64,000 nt of DNA, from assembly GCA_034769895.1 (NCBI GenBank), contig CM068374.1, forward strand, positions 353,634,302 to 353,698,301, written 5' to 3'. How positions within the stretch are numbered: position 1 is the stretch's first letter; the number at the start of each line of letters is the position of its first letter. The notes beneath the pieces were generated by a model that made no database searches, had not been told where the DNA came from, and saw only the letters and a list, made by a program, of their open reading frames with translations. Made by a program: the position numbers and the translations under genes. Positions 23,760-36,075 of this stretch are shown one piece after another. This stretch comes from Magicicada septendecula. Taxonomy: Eukaryota; Arthropoda; Insecta; Hemiptera; Cicadidae.

Positions 23760-25920
23760 TCAGCCTGGACTGAAAATGGAATTAAGGACTTCAAACATTT
23801 GGGAGAAAAAATTAAAAAAAACATAAAATTAGTGAAACTCATGTGAATAATTGTATTGAATATTCATTGTTAGGAAAAGTCAATATTAGTTGCCAGTTAG
23901 ACAGTGCATATAGATTAAAAATTAAACAGCATAATGAAGAAGTCTCTAAGAACAGATACATCCTAAGTAAGTTAATTGGACTGTGTAAAGTTTTGTGGAA
24001 TATTTGAACTAGCTTTAAGGGGACATGATGAAACAAACACATCTGAGAATCCAGGTATTTTTAGTGGCTTAGTAAATTTAATGGCAGGCCTAGATAGCAC
24101 CTTAAGAGAGCATATTGAAAAAAACAAACAATAGGGTTTTTGTTGATCTTTCTAAAACAATTCAAAATGAAATTTTGAATTCTATTTATGCAGTGTGCAT
24201 TGGACTAATAAAAAAAAAGAAATAAATGAAACTGACTTCATTTCAATTGAAACCACAGATTGTGCCACTCTGTCACAAATGGTGTTACTTGTGAGGTATG
24301 AATTGAATGGAAAATTACATGAGAGATTTATTAGTTTTGTCAGTCCACAAGATCACTCCACTGAAGCTATTAGTAATACTATTTTTGAAAAATTAGCAAA
24401 ATTAGAACTTGATAAGATGCCTAGTAAAATTATTGCACAAAGTTACGATGGGGCAGCACTAATGAGTGGAAAACGTAACGGTGTTCAAGCAAAAGTTAAA
24501 ACTGTGTACAAGAATGCCCAGTATATTCACTGCTATGCCCATCAACTAAACTTAATTACTGAGCGTGCTGCATCACAAAACAAGCAAGTAAAAATATTTT
24601 TCTTTAATTTACATGGCTTTACAACATTTTTTTCAAGATCTTCCAAACGAACTGCCATACTTGATGAAATAGTAAAGAAATATCTCCCAAAATGTTCTAA
24701 TACCAGGTGGAATTTTAAATCCTGTTGTGTGACAACAGTATTTATTCATAAAAATGGCATTTCCGCTGCTCTTGAAAAAATCATAGATGATGACGAGAGT
24801 GACAAGTCCACTGTTCAGAAAGCATTAGGACTGAAAAACATTAAATAATGATGATTTTAATTTTTGGTTAACATTTTTCAACAAAATTATGCTAGCCTGT
24901 GACATTTTGTTTAATCAATTACAGCAAATAGAAATTGACAGTATTAAAACACACCAGTATGTTGCCTCATTCAAGTCACACATTCAAAATGTCAAGAGAT
25001 TATATTGATTTTGATGCCAGTCTGTCTGCAACAAATGATTTTGGAGAATCATCTCAAAATCCAAAAAGGTCACGTTTGATGAAAGCAAGAAGACTGCATC
25101 TAAAGAAGTTTGTGACATAATAGTTACCAACGTAGATGACAGATTTTCATTTTCAGACCATTTACCAATAGCAGTTTTGTTGCAACCAATCCTGTTTTCT
25201 AAACATCAGCTTATCTTTCCAGAAGCACAGTTACAAATTGCTGCTAAACAATTTAAATGAAACTGCATTAAGACATGAACTGGTAGTTCTATACAGCAGG
25301 CCCAATTACACAAAGGCAACTGGCGCATTGGTTCTACTCAATTTTGTATATGAAAACAATCTAGTTACTGTTTTTCCCGTACTGGTAAAACTATTAAAAA
25401 TTATTATTTCGCTAAACATTATGCCACGGATTTGTTATAATATTATTATATACATTCACCAAAATCAGTAAAGTTTCAAATTTTTAAATTATTGAATAAG
25501 GCCTTTTCAAAATTATTATAATTTCATCATCAGTTCACACTAGAAAATGTTGTTATTTGTGTCTATTATATCTCACTGCACTTCATATTGAATCAAGATT
25601 AAATTATAATAATTTCGAAAAGGCCTTATTCAATAATTTAAAATAATTGAAATTTTACTGATTTTGGTGGATGTATATAATAATAAAAATTATTTGTACA
25701 ATCCCTATGACTACAGCAGAAAGTGAACGATGTTTCTCAACTCTCAAACGCATTAAAACATTTACACGTAATACAATGAAAGAGGACAGACTAAATGGTC
25801 TGGAATGTGTTCAATAGAAAAAAAATGTTAGAATAACTCCTAACTTCAATGAATTAGTTATTGACCATTTTGCCAAGCAAAAGGAGAGGAGAATGGATTT
25901 CATGTTCAAGCAAATAAACT
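23760..25920 (+). pseudogene. hAT transposase pseudogene (TTF-finger, DUF4371, hAT C-terminal)
   Basis: Pieces run in family order: SAWTENGIKDFKHLGEKIKK and SQLDSAYRLKIKQHNEEV-like sequence near 23770-23960. The longest clean part (24195-24848, 217 aa) then has EINETDFISIETTDCATLSQ, SYDGAALMSGKRNGVQ, YIHCYAHQLNLI and LPKCSNTRW. After an interrupted stretch, TAESERCFSTLKRIK and DRLNGL near 25710-25800 form the dimerisation domain. Frameshifts, stops (for example just after CVQ near 25815) and the MITE inside the C-terminal part show it is dead. Several ZMYM1-type genes in animals derive from such elements; here the terminal repeats and target duplication show a transposon, not a host gene. Confidence 0.85.
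25441..25685. mobile_element. 245-bp foldback MITE inside the hAT
   Basis: Arms of about 80 bp, starting TATTATTATATACATTCACC on the left and mirrored at the right end with few mismatches, with a loop of about 75 bp. It interrupts the hAT transposase just before its dimerisation domain. No clear target duplication beyond A/T-rich bases could be set, so the superfamily is open. Confidence 0.75.
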
Positions 25921-26639
25921 AATCGAAGGTAGGGAACAAATATATTTTATTTAGTAATGCATCCATTTAATAATATAATTTATTAAGTATTTAAGTTTAG
26001 GAACGTGAACTGCTTAGGGTTATAAATAATTTTCGTTTCAAACACTGTTTAAATATTGGTAGTTTGCAAGTTTTTGATATTAACAATACTTTTAGTAGTA
26101 AAGCAAAAGGTTCAATTTTACAATTATTTCATGATAATAGCAATAATTTAGTTTCTACTGGTGACTTTTGTTACATATGGGTCCAAACAAATTTTGCCCC
26201 CCCCCCCCCCCCCGAGTCAAAAACATTACCAGCCACCACTCCTTGCAGGGATGAAAGCTGCATCAAGTTCCAAAAGAAATAGTGAACCAAATGCAGAGTT
26301 GGGTAAGTTACTTAATGGAGAGAATAAGAAAGCTTGAAATTGTTGAACCAAATGTATGGACCTTAAGAGGGAGTATGTAGAAGATCTAAAAAAAAAAGAC
26401 ACTTTTGTTTTTTTTCGCACAGACGTATCTTAATACATCGGATGCAGTAGTTTGAGTCGGATCCAAACTACAGAAAAAATGTGTTGTTATTTGTTTGATG
26501 TGTTTTCATTTTGCAATGAGTTTCATGACAAACGTGCCATACTGTAACCTGAAATCTCACGATTTGCAGTTACACTGGTTAAATTGTACCAATTAAAATT
26601 TCATACTAATTATACGATTTCATATAAATTTCAAAAGTT

Positions 26640-26890
26640 TCACATTACCCTGTTCTCCAGATTTGACACCTTATTACTTTTATCTGCTTTAAAATTTTTT
26701 AAATGTGATTTTATAATAGATTTGCACCAAATTCTTTAACCATAATAGTGGAGTATTTCTGGCATAGTCAACACACACAAAATTTTCTGAAGATATTAAA
26801 AAACTTTAACATCATTGGATAAAACATATTAGACTAAATGGAGATATATTGAAAAAATTAAAAACTAATATGGAGAACCATACATGATTT
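26640..26890 (+). mobile_element. Mariner 3' remnant
   Basis: SEDIKKL, stop, HHWIKHIRLNGDILKKLKTN fits the mariner C-terminus (DGI.KL..RW.KCI.L.GDY.EK). The bases just upstream give diverged FLFPKLKKFL-like pieces. It is different from the mariner at 16741-26420 and has no recognisable ends. Confidence 0.55.
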
Positions 26891-27250
26891 CCACGTTCTA
26901 AGATTTATATTTTAAATCATTTACTTAAATTCGGTTTGATACTTTCTAAAAAAATATGCTCCACTCTCAAACTATTTTCACTATTTATAGACAGTTTTGT
27001 TATTATGGGATAGTCGTTTAAATAATGTTATTTTCAAGTCACTATAAAAATTAGGTACTTTATTCTTATAAACAAACTGAACTATGCAGATAATCATCCC
27101 TCCTACTCCTCAACTGATCCCCACCATTAATAACATTTACACTTTCATAGAGTAATAGTTTTATAATATGTAATTGCTAAGGTATCTTATCCTTCAAAAT
27201 TAAATACTCGTACTTTACTGGATATCAGCAAAGTCATTTTCAAAAAATCA
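26870..27250 (+). repeat. Dispersed repeat family, copy 1 (most diverged)
   Basis: Begins with TGGAGAACCATACATGA and runs through a stretch alignable with 43500-43640. The same two parts occur in 37690-38465 on the opposite strand. Confidence 0.55.
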
Positions 27251-27252
27251 AG

Positions 27253-27505
27253 CACAGACTGCTATTGCCGCGGATACTCCTCGCATTCCTACGTGACGTC
27301 GGTTGGGTTTGGCTTATGACGTCGTATGTTGCTTTGTCTAACATACAAAGCTCACAGGTCAGATGGCTAAAAATAACTGTCTCCAGCGGATTGATTGCCC
27401 GACCTTGACACTAATTCATGTATATTATTTTCCACAATCACATTGTCAAATAATACTTTACATTTTACCAAAATATCCCTGGGTGGGTTGACTTGTCCCA
27501 TTACA
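27253..27505 (-). repeat. 3' LTR fragment
   Basis: About 95 percent identical to 43155-43407; starts (minus) TGTAATGGGACAAGT after the tract TGAGGGGGTAT (27516-27506). The remaining 870 bp or so found in the 5' LTR are missing. Confidence 0.85.
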
Positions 27506-27909
27506 ATACCCCCTCAATGAGAGGTTTTATGCCGAACCATAAAAACTCTCATTGACACTCACATACTTCCTAAAGGGATCAGCCTGGATATGTCGCCACA
27601 ACCCCCTTTGTTTTATTAAAAATTATGGGTAACTTACCCCCCTGGTCCAATGACTCCGGCCGCACCTGAATGACCTTACTGGACTTCCCTCTCGAGATCC
27701 CAACACCGCAAGGCCAGACAGGCACTTGATGCCCCTGCTCTGACGCACAGGCCAGCACAGGACCGCCGCCACAGCATCACCAAACACTGAAACATTAAAC
27801 CAAAAACATCAAATAGTGGCCTTGTATAATACCATATCTCCAACTGATGTGGTCCCCCTTAGCTGTGCTGGTTTGCGTTAAGAAGCACTGGTTTTTCTTA
27901 ACTTCTAAC

Positions 27910-30722
27910 CAGTGGCGGCTCGTGGCTTCGGGGATTGGTGAAGCAGAATCGGTGGCAGTCCCCCCCCCCCCAATCAATTATGTGAATATGTCTCTTCCTG
28001 TTTTGGAATCATGAATAACATATGGAGACAAAAGAAAAGTATGTTAATAAAATTTACAAATAAAGTAGTTAAAAATAGTAAGTACTTACAGGCTTGCATT
28101 TTATTTCTTAAACACAAGGTCAATTCTCCTCTCTTTCAAATATGCAAACTTGTCGATAATGTCGTCATAAAATGGTTGTACATTAATTAATTCGTTTAAC
28201 AGTTCCTTTTCTATGGAAATTTTTGATAAGTTAGTAAGTCTGTCCTCTGTCATTGTATTGCCCAGGTATGATTTCATTCTTTTTAAACAAGAAAAACTTC
28301 GTTCTACGGAAACGCTTTTGGATGGAATAGTTACTATTAAGCAAAACAGTTTGTAAGCTTCTTTAAAGATGTTCCTGTTGACAGCTAAAAGTTCCATAAA
28401 ATTTAGTGTTTCCATTTGTCCGTATTGCTTATCCTCATAAATAAGCTGTAATTCGTTTTTCAGTCTTTGGAAATCGGTAAACAGATTAGGGTAGCACACC
28501 TTTAAGTTACTTAATGCATCCGTGGGAAAGTTTTCAAAATATGTTACGAACTTTGAAGTATCCATTAATGTAACAAACTGAAGCTTTTCCATATCATTAA
28601 AACATGTGGCTATTTGTACTGAAAGGTTATCTAAAATTTCATAATACAGAATTTTGTATTTCAAAAAGTTGATCTCGTGTGAGTGTAATTCTTTTCTGCC
28701 ACTCATGGTATTCAGTTGGAACTGTTGTTTTTGAAGCAGCTAAATCGAAAATTTTCATAAATGCATCATCAGTTCTTTTGCTATTTATGAGTGTTTGCGT
28801 ATTTTTAACTTGCGAGATACAGAAATTAATGTCAAATGACTTCTTTTGTAGAACATCGAAGAGAGCATCCGTGGCTCCAAAAATATCGTTAAAAACGACA
28901 ACCAAAAGCGTAAATTCAAAATCATTAAATTTATTTAAGAAGCCATCACTGCCTAATTGATGTTTGATCATAATTTGAATCGTTCACAATTTTAGTGAAT
29001 ACTTCTTTTAATGAATCCCATTCGTTATATATAGTAGGCTATTCACAATTTTGGAATTAGACTTCCATCGCGTAATAACGGAAGTAGGGATTCGTCTTCC
29101 AACGACTGTGTCTACTGCGTAAGTTCGCCTAGTAGAACTGTGGAAAAAAGAGGGTAAACCGTTAACAGTTGCAAAAAATATCCGACATTTCGAAATGCTG
29201 TTGCAGCTTTGTTGTAGCACAAGATTCAAACGATGCGCCATGCAGTGAACAAAAACCGCTTGTGGCACTACTTCTTTGATTTTTGCCTGAAGACCATTTA
29301 ATTCCCCTGACCATCAAAACACTGGGGAATAAGTTTTGATTTATAGTCAAATTTTTCGAGGGACTATAACACAACGTGAAACAGTGTGTTGGCAGTCCGA
29401 CTGGAACTAACATCATAAAATCCCAAAAATCTTTCCACCAGCTTTCCTCCGGGAATAACGTATCTAATTATGATGCTACATTGAGATTTGTGGACAATGT
29501 CTGTGGAATCATCCACTTGAATTGAATAAAATGTACTATCTTCTATTTCCTTTGCGAAGTGCTCATCAATATATTGTGAAATGCAGTTAATTATTTCATT
29601 CCGAATAGTCTTAGAATTGCCGGCAAAGACGGGTAAGATTTTTTTATAGTGTTCTTGAATATTTACAGGGCTTATCGATACGAAGGTTTCTAGCAGTTCT
29701 TTAACATTTCCGCGATTAATAGATGATAACTCTTCGTGGTGACCGCGAAATGCTAATTCTTGTTTACCCAAGTAAAGAACTGCACGAATAGGAAGATGCA
29801 TGAAATGTCTGTTAAGCCGAACGTTGTCATTGAAGTGTTTAATATACAACCTAGAATTTTCCTTCAAAGCATCCTCGATAGTACTTAAATTTTTTTTTAG
29901 TTTTGAAAAACTCAATGCACAACTCATGTGCTCAGAAGAACCTTCATGTTTGGAAAGGGCTCGAGTAACGTTACCAAAATCATCAAAGCCGTTCTTATTC
30001 CACGCACTTGATTTAACACTAATAATTAAGCAGGGCATACAAAAAAGTTTATTTAAATAATAACTGCCACACAACCACTCGAACGTTGAATACCAATGTT
30101 GTTTAAAGTTGCGATTGTACACCTTGTCCTTTATTTACTTTCAATATAGGCATAGGTTTTTAACAGCTTAAAAGTTCTTCTTATCATCATTATTCCATCT
30201 TGAAAATGGTGTTTCTAATAAAACACATACTGGGTCATATGAAGGAAACATTCTGTAAAAACTTCACACACGATCAAATACAACGAACAAAAAAAACGCA
30301 CTGGATAAGTAAAGCACTGTATACGTACACAACTAAGAAACAGCGCAGCGACACTGCATCACATGGGTGGGGAAACGCTGAGTACCGCTATACGTTGTCA
30401 TGGCAACCGTCATAAACCAAGCATTGTTAGTGACGTATTAACTGATGCAGTATGCAAGTTGCAGAAAGCTGCTTCTACGGTCTCAGCGCTTTCCGCCACT
30501 AGTAGGCTTACGATCGCAGCGATGTCCAGCTTCTGTAACCTATTTCCATCGCGTGTAAATGTTATTTTAATTATTATACAGACGAAATTTAATTTAAAAA
30601 AATATTTTTAAACACAAAATTGACTAAAAATTGAAAATAATTTTGTGTAAAAAGAAACACACTGAACCAGTTATTTTAGGTGAAGCAGCGCTTCACCTGC
30701 GTCACCTGACGAGCCGCCACTG
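27910..30722 (-). mobile_element. hAT transposon, TSD CTTCTAAC
   Basis: Ends CAGTGGCGGCTCGT and ACGAGCCGCCACTG are exact 14-bp inverted repeats. CTTCTAAC at 27902-27909 is repeated at 30723-30730. Length is 2813 bp. The transposase lies on the minus strand. It sits in the 3' non-coding part of the gag-only LTR element, so it is the younger of the two. Perfect ends and duplication suggest moderate age in spite of the frameshifted gene. Confidence 0.95.
28101..30122 (-). pseudogene. hAT transposase pseudogene (TTF-type finger, DUF4371, hAT dimerisation)
   Basis: From 30122: WYSTFEWLCGSYYLNKLFCMPCLI and KHEGSSEHMSCA form the TTF-type zinc finger. DUF4371/RNase-H-like part: RNEIINCISQYIDEHFAKEI, then YSIQVDDSTDIVHKSQ, then GGKLVERFLGFYDV. 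After a frameshift near 29390 come VPQAVFVHCMAHRLNLVLQQ and TRWKSNSKIVNSL, then another break near 29008-28971. The last clean frame (28706-28101) has the dimerisation block IPSKSVSVERSFSCLKRMK and TEDRLTNLSKISIEKELL. Total coding span fits a 600-700 aa enzyme. At least three frame breaks prevent function. Confidence 0.88.
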
Positions 30723-30730
30723 CTTCTAAC

Positions 30731-32131
30731 ATGCATATACATTTAACATAACACGATATATTTTAAATTTTACTATCAACATTCTGTATGCCTCTCTCTA
30801 GTTTATTCTTATCCCAAATTCAAAAATATTTCCCTGATTCCAATCAGAATTTAAATAACCACTTCCCATTACGTCATTACAAATATCTTTCATTATCCAA
30901 TTTACATCTCAAAAACTTTAACTTCATTACTAAAATTCCTCTTGAACACATTTAAATCACTTACATAATCACAAATTATCTACTTATTTTTTTCCTCAGA
31001 AAATCGTTAATCACCTACTTAATACTCCTCAAATCAACACAAAATCATTTACTTAAATCATAAAATCAATTACACATTCTATATTATCAACATAATTCCG
31101 TTTAACCGGTTCATTTTATTCCATTTACAATAATCATCAACTTCCTCCTTCAACACACACTATTGCCCCACCTGGACTGTAGCGCCCAGTTGCCTCCACA
31201 AGGACTGAGGCGGAAGGGGTGAACACTTTTTTCTTTTCTTTCACCCCCATCCTTGCTTTGGCGTTACATAAACTTTAGGGTACTAGAAGCCCTACTAATA
31301 AACTTATTGATATGCCCCTAATCGGTCTACCACCCATACTTAGGTATGTAGCCGTGTTCCAAAAACAAAATTCTTAGATTCCCCTTTTGTTCCCCGTTAG
31401 ATTTCTATGTTACACCAATTTCAAAGACAACCAACCAACGTCAGTGTACAATAAGTCTGCCCACAACTGATTGTCAGCCAAAACCACGGTCTGGGCTGGT
31501 AAGGCCGGGACCGCCCGAAAGTGGGGAATCGCATTTAAAAACACTATACATGTTTAAATTACTACACAATTACATACTACTCATTTAGACACTTTATGCT
31601 TCTCATAATCAACATAATAAACACTCAAATTGAACATTAACATCATTACATTAAAATAAACATCTCACCTTTAAATTTGCCTCAAAATTACAAACATTAC
31701 AACTTCCACCTTTGACCTTGTATTGAACCTTGTAATAATCAAACTTTAATTATTTATCATTTATTATACAATTAAATTCTCAAAAAATTTAAATTTATTA
31801 TCAACATTTATTTTATACACATTTCATTTAATAGCTCCTTTCAAATTAATTCAGCTATTTTATCAAACACATTTTAATTACTTTAATTATCATATTGCTT
31901 TAATTACTTTAACAAAATTCACGATGACCAACTGCCAATCATTAACACATTGTATTCTCTGTTACCTTAGCATTACAACAATATAATTTTACTACATAAG
32001 TACAGTTAACATCAACACAAATTTATCTACAATTTTCATCATATCATTTTATTGTTTACCACACCTCATTACATAAGTTAGCCAAGTAATTACCATAAAC
32101 TAAAATAATTAAATGTTCATTCACTGTATAT
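30731..32131 (-). other. 3' non-coding part of the gag-only LTR element
   Basis: No frame of note. A block at 31150-31265 matches 48783-48900 (opposite strand) closely, including the paired GCAAGGATGGGGGTG and ACTGGGCGCTACAGTCCAG strings. Weaker matches extend over 31310-31530. The shared part is the 3' leader-distal region of two elements with unlike LTRs. Confidence 0.65.
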
Positions 32132-33628
32132 CTAACCACCATCATCGAAAATTAATCTTATTATTTTATTACAATACAATTCATTTTTAATTATTTGTAT
32201 TTTATTATTATTATTATTATAACTAATTAATATTTTAAATTGTTTCGTTATACCCACATAATAATTTACTGGATTATCCCACATTATTATTCTATCATAT
32301 AACCTGTCTACATCAGTAATTCTGGCCCTGTCACCGTCAGTATTATCTGTCGCAATTAAGCATTTTATCATCTCCTTATTATGAGAGTCAGCTGCTATTA
32401 ATATCCCACTTCTATGCACAGGTAAGTACTCATTATAATTATCAACGTTATCATCATCTATTACTGCACTATCCTCACAACAAGGTAAGTTTTTTATTTT
32501 ATTCACTCTCTCAACCCTTATTCTTTCTAATAATTCTTCATAATCTCTCATCAATGTGAACAACTCTCTCTCTCACTCTCTCAAAATACCTCTCATCATA
32601 ACACCATTTAATTTTCTCTCTATCACTCTACACAAAGGGCAACACAACATTATTATAACACATTCTGGCTTTTCCAGGGAAATCATAATACACAGGGGAA
32701 CTATTTGTAGATCTTTCATCTACCAACAACACCTTCAAGAAACCTTTGTTCTTGCTAAACACACATGAAGCTTCTACTTCACCTATTACACCGGGGAAAT
32801 CTGCCCTTTGCCCACACTCTACCTTTAAACTCTCTCTCCATTCATTCTCCAATTCATCAACGCTCACTAACCTTCCACTCTCATTATCACTAATATTACT
32901 TTATGTATCACGCATAGATACCTCATTTTCAACTACATCTCTGTTATTATTCAACATTACACTTGTATTAATCTCAATTACCTTGTCAACTATCACGTGA
33001 TTATTATTCGTAATTATTTCATCATTATAATTATCATTTATATTAAAATCATCACTTACCTTATTATCTGTACCTTCGCTATTTTTGTTCTCGTTACCCT
33101 CACCTGTAACTATTCTCCCTTCCATTTTCATAAGCATTTTCTCAATACTTTGTTGTTGTGACTGATTTAGATTTCTCATTCTTTCCCTTTCTTTATTAAA
33201 ATTAAGACATCCTGACACAGCCATTAGCTCTAACATCGCTTGCATCAAATCCATTACCCCAATTTCCTTTATGTCTTCATTATTATAGCCATTACTCCCC
33301 TTATTACTTGTTATCTGATCGTCTTTATTCTCGTTTGATTGATCTGTCTCTCTACCATTTTCTACCACCCCTACACTATCAGCACTATTATCATTATTCA
33401 CTGTCTTATTCTTTAACACTATCACTTCAACTATATTACCATTACTACTCGTTATATCGCTATGCTTTTCTATTTCAGCAAATATTCCCTCTTCTTGTTC
33501 TTCCATTCATCTCAAATTATCATCCAGTTTACACCACTCATCGTCCGTCATTTTATTCACAATACTTTTGAATTCGTACTCCCATTCGTCCCACGTGAAA
33601 TCATTTTGGTTACTTGTGCCTCAGCCAT
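32132..33628 (-). pseudogene. Gag-like pseudogene of the minus-strand LTR element
   Basis: The ATG at 33628 begins MAEAQVTK. After a shift, NDFTWDEWEYEFKSIVNKMT continues, then a stop precedes MEEQEEGIFAEIEKHSD (33506). The longest piece (33506-32901) is acidic and Asn-rich with a helical MLKMEGRI-type stretch. A further shift leads to the conserved MSVDELENEWRESLKVECGQ and RADFPGV (near 32867-32780). The tail frame (32563-32132) has RDYEELLERIRVERVNKI and TDNTDGDRARITDVDRLYDR, matching TNTDGDFIKNTNADLIYDK of the 46-47 kb copy. Family membership is clear from ECGQRADFP and the TDGD block. Several frameshifts and one stop make it non-functional. Confidence 0.7.
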
Positions 33629-34552
33629 TTTAAACAAATTTTTTTTATATTATACCCCTTAACAAACTACAACCCTCCTCATACACACTAGTTACACATA
33701 TTAACTCACAATATCCGCTACAAAACATCAACACCAATATATTACAGGGATCTAGCTTACGATGGTATGGCAAAGTCAAACTTCCGTTTCCTTGTTTGTA
33801 CTCACTTTCCGTGTCCAGATTTCTACTGGATCTGTTTTATTCACGAGTAACTAATGGCAGGTTATGGAGGTTATGTACGACAATGTAACTTAAATAAAAT
33901 TTCCTTTGTTTGTGTACATTAAAAGGGTGTATTTATTGGAAGTACAGAAATTAGTTTCCATTTATCGCACATAATTACAGTACAGAGACGATTTTTGGAG
34001 GTTGTGTCTACGTTTAACAATCTAACTTAACCTTTTAGATTTTTAAAATTAATTAGACTTAACCAAAATTTCCTTTGTTAGTGTACATTCAAAGGATGTA
34101 TTTATTGTATGGATAAAAGGCTGTATATAACATTAAAGGCTGTATTTATTCGAAGTACCGCAATTAAAATCTAGTTCCAATTTAGAACGTATAACCTAGT
34201 ACAATGTAACGTATAACCAAACAAGTACATTAAAATCCATTTTTCAATTTCAAGAGGAGTGTCAGTTGTCAGTTTTTTATGTTTTTTCAATAAATAAAAA
34301 TGAGAGGGGGAGAGAGAGAGAAACCAAAATAATGTTATGCCTATCTAATTTTTCCAGAACTATGTACACATAGCAAAAATGGAATTTCTACAAAGTTTAG
34401 GCTACATTAAATGAAAATGATGAAAGTACTGTTAGCTTTTAACAAATATTGACAATTTTGCCCAATACAGAAATGAAGGAAATTGACAGACAAATTGTCT
34501 ATGAGTTCCCTGGAAGTGTTTGAAAATTGATAAACTTTTATTCTATCATTTA

Positions 34553-35699
34553 CGAGGGTAAGTCAAAAAGTAAAGGCAAATTTTTAAAAAGGAACTTTTT
34601 ATTGTGAAAACAAGATGACAAGTAACATAATTTCTCTACATAATCTCCCTCAACTTCTATGTACTTGGTCCATCTCTTGACAAGCTTCGTAATTCCGTCC
34701 TGGAAGAAGATTTGTGGCATCGTGCACAGCCACTCGTGCACCGCCTCCACAACCTCGTCATCCGACGAAAACTTGGATTCACACAGGTGCTCCTTCATCG
34801 AACCAAAAAGGTGAAAATCACTTGGAGCTAGGTCAGGACTGTACGGCGGATGCTCCAGCAGCTCAAAACCAAGATCTTGAATGCACTGGATCATTTTCCC
34901 CGCAGTATGAGGACGGGCATTGTCCTGAAGCAAAAGCACACCTTTTGAAAGTTTTCCTCGCCTCTTTGTTTTGATTTTGGGTTTCAGATCTCGCAGTAGC
35001 TCACAGTAGCTGTCACTATTCACTGTTTGACCTTTAGAAGTGTAATGAATACCTTTAGAAGTGGACCTTTCATATCCCAAAACACTGTCATCATCAACTT
35101 TCCTGCAGAAACTTGTCTTTTGAACTTTTTTGCTGTAGGCGAGGATGGATTTTTCCACATCGTACTCTGCCGCTTACTCTGTGGTTCGAAGTGATGGACC
35201 CACGTCTCATCAACGGTTACTATGTAACTGAGAAACTCTTCTCCTTCCTCTTCTAAACGCCTTAAATGTGATTTCAAAATTTCCAAACGTTTCTGTTTGT
35301 GCTGGTCTGTCAGTCGATGTAGTACCCAACGAGCACACACTTTGCGATAATTTAGTGATTCGTGGATGATTGCAACTGCTGAACCGTGGCTAATGTTCAA
35401 CGCATGCACAATATCATCAATTTTGACACGACGATCATCATGAATCATTCGCTCAACTGTCTCAATGTTCTTGTCCGTCTTCGAAGTGGCCTACCTGAAC
35501 GCTCTTCATCGCAGATAGATACACGACCATCTTTAAAGCGATTTATCCACTCATAAATTTTGCGTTCACTAAGACAGCTCTCACCATACTGCTGCTGCAT
35601 TCTGGGAATAATCTCCGCAGGTTTAGTCCCTTCAGAGTGCAGAAAACGTACCACTCCCCTCATTTCTTCCTTGGTGCACACGGACAACGGGGCACTCAT
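34553..35699 (-). pseudogene. Mariner transposase (D,D34D) with two frameshifts
   Basis: From ATG at 35699: MSAPLSVCTKEEMRGVVRFL and KIYEWINRFKDGR (helix-turn-helix), then a one-base shift near 35493. RMIHDDRRVKIDDIVHALNI and SLNYRKVCARWVLHRLT follow, with the catalytic TVDETW near 35200. A second shift near 35055 leads to LLLQDNARPHTA and PPYSPDLAPSDFHLF, the second and third catalytic Asp with 34 residues between them, which is diagnostic for mariner. The protein ends RWTKYIEVEGDYVEK and a short tail. All three Asp are kept; only the two shifts inactivate it. A mellifera- or irritans-type placement would need an alignment. Confidence 0.9.
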
Positions 35700-35860
35700 A
35701 ATAAAATGCCCTGAAATCACTACGAATGGAGCTGAGCACTGAAACAACACAGCTAAAGAACAAAAAAACTTTGAGGTTACGATATGTCATTGTTCAGTCA
35801 GTGCTGCCATCCATTGCAGTAGGGAAAATAAAATTTGCCTTTACTTTTTGACTTACCCTG
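34553..35860 (-). mobile_element. Mariner transposon, 1308 bp
   Basis: Inverted ends of about 31 bp (CGAGGGTAAGTCAAAAAGTA on the left; the right reads back CAGGGTAAGTCAAAAAGTAA) lie between TA dinucleotides at 34551-34552 and 35861-35862. Length, TA target and protein all fit mariner. It is the best preserved mariner here and sits within the 8.35-kb TIR element. Confidence 0.93.
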
Positions 35861-36032
35861 TACTTGTTACATTATGTAACAGAACAAGATTTCTTTATTA
35901 TTTTTAATATACACAGTATTTGAATTAACTTGTTTCCATTTATTTTCCACATAGACGAAGACAGGGTAATTGTAAACATGCAGTTAGGATTATAAACACA
36001 TGAAATAGTATAATGTCAACTAGTTTACAGTT

Positions 36033-36075
36033 GTCACTATTTTTGTTTCAATATTTCAAAGGATAAAGAAAACAC
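36033..36075 (+). repeat. Internal copy of the right subterminal sequence (inverted)
   Basis: 43 bases starting GTCACTATTTTTGTTTC are identical to the complement of 42034-42076, which directly adjoins the right terminal repeat. This supports a left end interrupted after base 33766. Confidence 0.9.

Larger units (their letters stand above)
22915..26242 (+). mobile_element. hAT transposon (DUF4371 / ZMYM1-like), TSD CTTGCAGG
   Basis: Starts CAGTGGCGGCTCGT and ends in the degraded complement (AGCCACCACTC). The 8-bp sequence CTTGCAGG at 22907-22914 is repeated at 26243-26250, the hAT target size. It carries a broken transposase (about 23760-25920) and a 245-bp MITE at 25441-25685. A C17 tract sits near its right end. 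The terminal 14 bases are the same as those of the hAT at 27910-30722, but the proteins are clearly different, so they are relatives, not copies. Confidence 0.88.
16741..26420 (+). mobile_element. Old mariner relic split by three insertions
   Basis: Mariner transposase pieces follow one another in order. ENIHDILTKDKVYYISK and FVLKF lie before 16970; RKLSARVVPRSLTTIQNMN at about 17400; ETWIHHF-like and FIDYFKKDKTIIGEHYESLL up to 17759; KKIHHDNAPAYRFV at 22775-22815; then YQI-KDFLA-like pieces to 22914 and GMKAASSSKRNSEPN after 26250. Between these lie a 416-bp foldback, a 5.0-kb LTR element and a 3.3-kb hAT, each with its own target duplication in mariner sequence. Removing them gives one continuous, stop-ridden mariner of ordinary size. 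The outer ends are not resolved. It is the oldest layer here. Confidence 0.75.

Noticed and set aside
32556-33662. Several plus-strand frames of 66-87 codons
   Set aside because: They are the antisense of the Gag-like pseudogene (Ser/Leu/Tyr-rich shadows of an Asn/Glu/Lys-rich gene). The same applies to 394-826.
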